A stretch of 30,982 nt of DNA. Source: a virus. A program made the translations under genes and the position numbers. Numbering within the stretch: position 1 is the stretch's first letter; each line of letters opens with the position of its first letter. The DNA lies in IMG/VR virus record IMGVR_UViG_3300035698_001792, positions 1-30,982 of that record; one strand, 5' to 3'. Below the pieces are notes generated by a model. That model did not search any database. It was not told where the DNA came from and saw only the letters and a list, made by a program, of their open reading frames with translations. Positions 27,130 to 30,982 of the stretch are shown piece after piece.

Positions 27130-27536
27130 TCAATCCACCATGTATCTATCAAGCCATCCCACATATACAAACCCTCTCGCCCCTGCTTCCTTATCCTTCG
27201 CTTACATTCATCTGCCGGAACGCTAAGTAAAACAACCTCCGCGTCAAGCAGGCTTTCGTATTTACGCCGTTGATTTTTTTGTGGCGCACATTCAATAACC
27301 CATAAGTCAATACCAGATTCCTTACCGGAAAACTTATCATTGACAAATTGAGTTACAACAAACCCTTTAATCAGTAACATCAAATCAAGCAGTTCCTCCG
27401 GCTTATCGTACATCGGTAAAAGCGTAAACGATTGCCATATATAATCAAGATCGAGTACAACGTCACCGCGCTTCATATGCTCTTTTACATATGTAGTTTT
27501 ACCCGAACCAACAGGACCACATACAAGCGTTGTCAT
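27120..27536 (-). CDS. P-loop NTPase/kinase-like protein in connector cassette
   Basis: A 138-residue protein with a canonical Walker A motif CGPVGSGKTTYVKEH (residues 6-20), a VVLDLDYIWQ segment after it (lid/Walker B-like DLD) and C-terminal AEVVLLSVPADECKRRIRKQ typical of small kinases. It resembles phage P-loop proteins with the CGP-GSGKTTYV start found near head genes. The substrate is unknown; options are nucleotide kinase, RNA repair or an assembly helper. TAATG coupling to the connector gene suggests late expression. Confidence 0.7.
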   Translation of the reverse strand: MTTLVCGPVGSGKTTYVKEHMKRGDVVLDLDYIWQSFTLLPMYDKPEELLDLMLLIKGFVVTQFVNDKFSGKESGIDLWVIECAPQKNQRRKYESLLDAEVVLLSVPADECKRRIRKQGREGLYMWDGLIDTWWIECQ

Positions 27537-28138
27537 TATCTACTTTGCCTATCACGATATATATTCAATACCTGGCGAACGCTCCACGGAATATCTTGCT
27601 CGAAAGTACGACTCATGCCCTCAAACGCCTCAGTTCTCACACCGATAGTATCCCGGTCATTCTCGCGGTTCCACATTAATTTGAGCTGCTCTTTAGCCGC
27701 GTGAGTCAAATCAAAAGACGCGTCAGTCGTGTAACCCGCCGAATACTCAACTTGTATATTCTTAGTGCCGCTATCAAACGAATCACCGTCAAGCTGTATA
27801 AATCCCATGGCTGTTGATAACATGACATCGGTACTCGTTACCTCGTCGCCCGTATCGCTGAAATCACGGTTTGCATTTATCGTTATAGTAATCGTGGTAG
27901 AGCTAATCGGGTAAGTAGTGAGCATCAATTCATTACTGCCGTCACCGCTGTAAATCTCGGTATAGTCGCGGCTCTTGAGATTACGGCCCGTCTCCGTGTT
28001 GAACCGATATGACACCGCGTTAATCAAATCTCTTACAAGATCGTCCTCGACCGTAGACGCGGCTGGAGTAACGCCGAGAAATGAAGCACCATCCTCAAAA
28101 CTCAACAGCGCATTATCTGTATCGGTTACTAAAGCCAT
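27536..28138 (-). CDS. Head-tail connector (gp6-like)
   Basis: A 200-residue protein with the profile of gp6-type connectors. An N-terminal helical segment (LSFEDGASFLGVTPAASTVE, DLVRDLINAVSYRFNTETGR) leads into the Y-T-E-I-Y-SGDGSNELML turn, a beta region with KNIQVEYSAGYTT and a C-terminal helix HAAKEQLKLMW. These rings sit below the portal and gate DNA exit. The start overlaps the small zinc-ribbon gene by TAATG. Confidence 0.75.
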   Translation of the reverse strand: MALVTDTDNALLSFEDGASFLGVTPAASTVEDDLVRDLINAVSYRFNTETGRNLKSRDYTEIYSGDGSNELMLTTYPISSTTITITINANRDFSDTGDEVTSTDVMLSTAMGFIQLDGDSFDSGTKNIQVEYSAGYTTDASFDLTHAAKEQLKLMWNRENDRDTIGVRTEAFEGMSRTFEQDIPWSVRQVLNIYRDRQSR

Positions 28139-28311
28139 TACTTACCCTCGTACTCCCTTGTACCTGCACCACATACAAGGCAGATAGTTTCATGCTCATC
28201 CATGGTCTTATTACCGCAGCTATGACAAATGCGCTTCCACGGTACAACTACTTTCTTGACGTCCCTTTTCTCCATAGCGTTTTCAGGTACATTGTCAGTT
28301 GCTATTTCCAT
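28138..28311 (-). CDS. Zinc-ribbon microprotein, 57 aa
   Basis: A small frame reading MEIATDNVPENAMEKRDVKK and then ICHSCGNKTMDEHETICLVC. The two CxxC pairs 15 residues apart form a classic zinc ribbon, and the product ends GTREYEGK. Its ATG overlaps the TAA of the previous gene, and its own TAA overlaps the next ATG (TAATG on both sides), strong evidence for translation. A zinc ribbon in the head-connector block is unusual; the role is unknown. Confidence 0.7.
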   Translation of the reverse strand: MEIATDNVPENAMEKRDVKKVVVPWKRICHSCGNKTMDEHETICLVCGAGTREYEGK

Positions 28312-28709
28312 TACTGTGCCGTTCCTTCAACGTAGATATCAAGCTGACCGGTCAAACTTACCGCAGTGCTAATAGTCATGCTCATTCTAATCCTTTCGTC
28401 GCATAGCGGAAATCTGATACCTGGAAAGTCGGTAGTATTTCCAACCTGTGCACCCGTACTATCAACAGCGATATAACGTGGGTAGTACGTCCACTTGTCA
28501 GTACTCCCGATAGTCTTATTCCATATCGCGTTATCAGTTGCACTTTCAACATTGAGATGCAGCGGTGACGTAGTACTCAAGATAGTATCGGCGCTCAAGG
28601 TCGGTGTGTATGAAATCGAGTGCAACATACCGTTGAACGTCTTGCTGTATTGAGTATCGTTGCCCGTGCTATCCGCTACAATCGTAATCGTGTCTTTTAC
28701 AAGATACAT
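28311..28709 (-). CDS. Virion-associated beta-rich protein, 132 aa
   Basis: A 132-residue protein: MYLVKDTITIVADSTGNDTQ, FNGMLHSISYTPTLSADTIL, WTYYPRYIAVDSTGAQVG and a final VSLTGQLDIYVEGTAQ. The Thr/Ser-rich beta-sandwich composition and YYPR...FPLCDERIRM segment match a kind of small structural protein often found near connector genes. It may be a capsid or connector decoration. AGGAGAATTAA precedes the ATG. Confidence 0.55.
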   Translation of the reverse strand: MYLVKDTITIVADSTGNDTQYSKTFNGMLHSISYTPTLSADTILSTTSPLHLNVESATDNAIWNKTIGSTDKWTYYPRYIAVDSTGAQVGNTTDFPGIRFPLCDERIRMSMTISTAVSLTGQLDIYVEGTAQ

Positions 28710-28719
28710 TTAATTCTCC

Positions 28720-29550
28720 TCATTCTTCCTTTGTATGCTCCCATGAACTGTGAGGATATACAAAGGCTTTATTCACCTGTTCAAAAGCACCTTGCGCTCC
28801 TTCTGCGCGTGATCTCTCGATCATGCTAAGGTTCACCTGATTATCAAAATGCTGTCTCTTCGCGCCTTGCTCTTCCTCAAGCTGTTTCATCCGCTGAGAC
28901 ATAATCGATAACTCGCCATCTTCAAATCCGTATTGATAAAAACATTTCAGCAAGTCGGACTCAGGCGGTATGTAAACCTTGATACCCTTGCCTTTCGCAA
29001 TCCCGACATAATACTCACAAGATGGACGTTGACTCTGATACTCGATATCGGTTGCCATGTTCACGCCATAAATGTGAATCTCTTCTACACCGATGTAAGT
29101 AGCTAAAGCAATCTCCCAACTAATCGTATTGGTGAAATAACTACCATATGCTTCCTCTAACGGCTCTCTCGGAAATGGTACAGAGTTGGGTATATCGTCA
29201 AAATGCTTTTGCATCATAATGACAGTCTTGCGCTGATCCCGTAACCATTTCAGATGATCCTTGTACCGCTTGCCTTCCTTGATCCACTTGTAATCGTGAA
29301 TCTCAAAAAGTACGTCAATCTTTTTTACGTCTGGAGCCATGTACATTTCATTGACACCCCAAAACTCAAAGCTCGGATCATCATACGGTGCCTTTTCTCT
29401 ACCCGGCGCAAACCCTACGATACAGATTTTCTTCTTCGCTCCAACCGTCAGCTTGCGCTCCTCGATAGGAACGGGGGCGGCCTCAGTGACCGCCCCCAGT
29501 TTTTTTTGTAATTTCTCTCTCGTCGCCCTACTCGTTTTCTTTTCAGCCAT
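28720..29550 (-). CDS. Rossmann-like phage protein, 276 aa
   Basis: From ATG 29550 the protein begins MAEKKTSRATREKLQKK, a basic helix. A Rossmann-like core follows, with KKICIVGFAPGREKAPYDDP, FEFWGVNEMY, IDVLFEIHDYKW, KTVIMMQKHFDDI, EIALATYIGVEEIHIYGVNM and a C-terminal coiled coil. The FAP-x-R...NEMY pattern recalls DUF115/sialyltransferase-like folds found in several phages next to capsid genes. The activity is unknown. A frame is open upstream to 29607, but the AGGGGGGAGT site and composition favour 29550. Confidence 0.5.
   Translation of the reverse strand: MAEKKTSRATREKLQKKLGAVTEAAPVPIEERKLTVGAKKKICIVGFAPGREKAPYDDPSFEFWGVNEMYMAPDVKKIDVLFEIHDYKWIKEGKRYKDHLKWLRDQRKTVIMMQKHFDDIPNSVPFPREPLEEAYGSYFTNTISWEIALATYIGVEEIHIYGVNMATDIEYQSQRPSCEYYVGIAKGKGIKVYIPPESDLLKCFYQYGFEDGELSIMSQRMKQLEEEQGAKRQHFDNQVNLSMIERSRAEGAQGAFEQVNKAFVYPHSSWEHTKEE
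29473..29507 (+). terminator. Plus-strand intrinsic terminator inside a minus-strand gene
   Basis: On the plus strand, GGGGGCGG (29473-29480), a 9-base loop and CCGCCCCC (29490-29497) form an 8-bp all-GC stem, followed after AG by eight T residues (29500-29507). This is a textbook rho-independent terminator oriented against the gene it lies in (28720-29550). It would stop antisense transcription coming from the left. The bases also encode AVTEAAP-type residues, so coding chance remains possible. Confidence 0.55.
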
Positions 29551-29566
29551 ACTCCCCCCTTTGAAA

Positions 29567-30046
29567 TTAGGCCGTACTCCCAGTACTCGCGGTACTGCCA
29601 ACAGCATATGCTACCATCCACGCAGTAGCACTGATACCTACAAAATGCATAGCCGCATATGCAGACTTTACACTCATGTATCGCTCGGTAGAGCTAATCG
29701 TAACCCCACTCCCGGCATCTATGTACCCAATAGCGGTACTTCCAAAACTACCGTCACATCTTACATACTTCGAAACTCCTGCCGCCGGAGCATCGAGTAT
29801 GAAAGTACTCAATCCCGAACTCGCATTTGCAATCGAAGATATCCCGGCGTTGGCCATATTAGCCGCAGTCGTATCGGTCACAACCTCAAGCACAATACTC
29901 GCGCCGTCCGCGATAGCAATACTCCCGCCGCTTTCGACATTGATATCCCCGCCATCTTCAACGGTGACGGCACCACCAGAGGCGACGACCTGTTCGTCAC
30001 CGCCCTGCACCATATACACTAATGGCATATATGTGTCATCAGCCAT
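29567..30046 (-). CDS. Capsid-associated beta-rich protein (head fibre/decoration candidate)
   Basis: A 159-residue protein with an N-terminal repeat of short Gly-bounded rungs: VVASGGAVTVEDGGDINVES, then GGSIAIADGASIVLEV. These look like a triple-beta-helix or fibre stalk. A compact domain ending in a Ser/Thr/Ala tail follows. In related phages, proteins of this layout next to the capsid gene are head fibres or decoration proteins. The start has AGGAGAATTAAATT. The role is inferred from layout and position. Confidence 0.5.
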   Translation of the reverse strand: MADDTYMPLVYMVQGGDEQVVASGGAVTVEDGGDINVESGGSIAIADGASIVLEVVTDTTAANMANAGISSIANASSGLSTFILDAPAAGVSKYVRCDGSFGSTAIGYIDAGSGVTISSTERYMSVKSAYAAMHFVGISATAWMVAYAVGSTASTGSTA

Positions 30047-30062
30047 AATTTAATTCTCCTAT

Positions 30063-30081
30063 CGGGGGCGGTTAGCCCCCG
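30063..30081 (-). other. GC hairpin between capsid-associated genes
   Basis: CGGGGGC and GCCCCCG (30063-30069 and 30075-30081) pair perfectly around a 5-base loop in the 41-base gap between two late genes. There is no T-run on either strand, so full termination is unlikely. The hairpin lies just upstream of AGGAG of the next gene and may stabilise or partially terminate the capsid message, tuning stoichiometry. Confidence 0.45.
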
Positions 30082-30087
30082 TCATTA

Positions 30088-30537
30088 TTAAGTAGTCGGG
30101 CTTACAAAAACGCCGCTGTTAATTACACCCTCTTCGGAGGTGGGTTGAACAACCGGGCCGAGGCTTGAGTTGTACTGTATCGCCATAAGCGAAGCATCAA
30201 CATCGTTTGCGGTGTCCTTGTAAATCATAGCCGACACATACCGCTTTAACGGCTTATGCACGTCAAGCACGTATAGGGTATTATCAATTGCCGGTATAGA
30301 AGTACTGATAGCAGCGGTAGCAGTAGAGCCTACCTGATCTCCCGTACCAGTATCGTCAGAGTGCATAAAATATACACCACCAAATCCACCGGTTGAATTA
30401 GTGTTTGCAGTAAAATGAGCAATCCACATTACACTATCGTAACCGGTCATATCCAAAACAGCAGTAGACTGTAAAGTCGTGGTCCCGGTAGACGGAGACA
30501 TTACACCATGAAACTTAGCATTCTTTAACAAATTCAT
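30088..30537 (-). CDS. Small capsid-associated protein, 149 aa
   Basis: A 149-residue protein directly after the major capsid gene: MNLLKNAKFHGVMSPSTGTT, YDSVMWIAHFTANTNSTGGF, LYVLDVHKPLKRYVSAMIYK, and a final VINSGVFVSPTT. The beta-rich composition and the YVSAMIYKDTANDVDASLMA segment are typical of small structural proteins encoded beside HK97-type capsid genes. Decoration or minor capsid function is likely. AGGAGGATATA gives a strong ribosome binding site. Confidence 0.6.
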   Translation of the reverse strand: MNLLKNAKFHGVMSPSTGTTTLQSTAVLDMTGYDSVMWIAHFTANTNSTGGFGGVYFMHSDDTGTGDQVGSTATAAISTSIPAIDNTLYVLDVHKPLKRYVSAMIYKDTANDVDASLMAIQYNSSLGPVVQPTSEEGVINSGVFVSPTT

Positions 30538-30547
30538 TATATCCTCC

Positions 30548-30982
30548 TTACGCCATCGTCACTCTGGCGAATGCTTCCTCGAGGACCGGCATACCGTCAG
30601 TTTCTTTGCGAAGTACATAACCATTCTGATTAGTCGCAGCGTACAGCTCGATGAGTACCTGAATCTCCATGTTCAGCGCGTCGGCAATCCAGTAGTTACT
30701 GAAGTCACCAATTATACCAACATATAATCCAGTAGTAAGCGTACTCGGGGCATATTCGCTCGACAGAAAAGGAATGTCCAGAATAGTATCAGGTTTGTCG
30801 GTTGCAATACCGGCGCGCCAAATATAGTTACCTTCGCCATCTTTCAGCTTTCTAATAACCTTGATTATGGCCCTGTTGAAAATCCACCGCGCGGCAGCTA
30901 TATACTGATCCTTCATCGCGTATCTTGTCTCAATCAGATTGTCAGCCTTTAGAGCGGTAGCGGTGTTTCCTGTAGAAACATC
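30548..30982 (-). CDS. Major capsid protein, HK97 fold (C-terminal part)
   Basis: The frame enters from the right edge (its 5' end is outside) and shows the last 144 residues. ADNLIETRYAMKDQYIAAAR and WIFNRAIIKVIRKLKDGEGN are the familiar HK97-type segments. IPFLSSEYAPSTLTTGLYVG, YVLRKETDGMPVLEEAFARV and the final TMA follow. These form the P and A domains of the coat subunit. An ATG at 30916 lies inside the conserved domain and is not the true start. It sets the order of the block: terminase, portal and protease would be expected further upstream. Confidence 0.88.
   Translation of the reverse strand, partial: DVSTGNTATALKADNLIETRYAMKDQYIAAARWIFNRAIIKVIRKLKDGEGNYIWRAGIATDKPDTILDIPFLSSEYAPSTLTTGLYVGIIGDFSNYWIADALNMEIQVLIELYAATNQNGYVLRKETDGMPVLEEAFARVTMA

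Noticed and set aside
30548-30916. A complete 122-aa gene starting at ATG 30916
   Set aside because: The frame continues upstream to the window edge with capsid-type residues, so the ATG is internal.

Overview
The window reads as one contiguous stretch of a tailed double-stranded DNA bacteriophage with a siphovirus-like, long non-contractile tail, or the equivalent part of a prophage. Every gene I can support lies on the minus strand, so transcription runs from position 30982 towards 1. Genes are packed almost without gaps, with ATGA, TAATG and TAGTG stop/start overlaps and frequent GTG or TTG starts. No integrase, terminase, portal, polymerase, tRNA or host gene is visible. The terminase-portal-protease block would be expected beyond the right edge, upstream of the capsid gene. 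The host cannot be named from this sequence. A candidate spanin-type lysis pair would suit a Gram-negative envelope.

Right half, 30982 to 16233 (late/structural block): the 3' end of an HK97-fold major capsid protein, two small capsid-associated proteins, a Rossmann-like protein, small virion proteins, a head-tail connector, a P-loop NTPase, an HK97 gp10-like protein, a tail terminator and two tandem paralogous tail tube proteins. Next come a tail assembly chaperone pair with a -1 frameshift signal, the tape measure protein, a 957-residue tail hub carrying lectin/jelly-roll-like modules, and a hub-plus-beta-helix spike protein. The block ends with a lysis-like cassette: a membrane protein, a candidate cysteine peptidase, a small two-TM holin-like protein and two membrane-targeted ORFs that overlap in different frames.

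A control region of about 300 bases without genes (15936-16232) separates the blocks. The left half, 15935 to 1, is an accessory/replication block of mostly small genes. It has two promoters sharing a 22-bp identical core with a palindromic operator in which the ATG sits at the expected transcription start. It also holds a small HTH protein, a C5 DNA methyltransferase, a Rad52-like annealing-protein candidate, a NinB-like protein, a PAPS-reductase-family enzyme, an HNH protein, a replication-initiator-like protein with iteron-like repeats inside its gene, and two beta-class DNA methyltransferases. A third promoter at 4576-4604 drives the last set of small genes: DUF551, zinc-ribbon, coiled-coil and YopX proteins.

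The most interesting items are the twin leaderless-type promoters, the nearly coincident overlapping lysis ORFs, the putative origin inside the replication gene, the tail-chaperone frameshift, a 22-residue membrane micropeptide gene coupled on both sides, a pseudoknot-like leader, and a plus-strand terminator buried inside a minus-strand gene.
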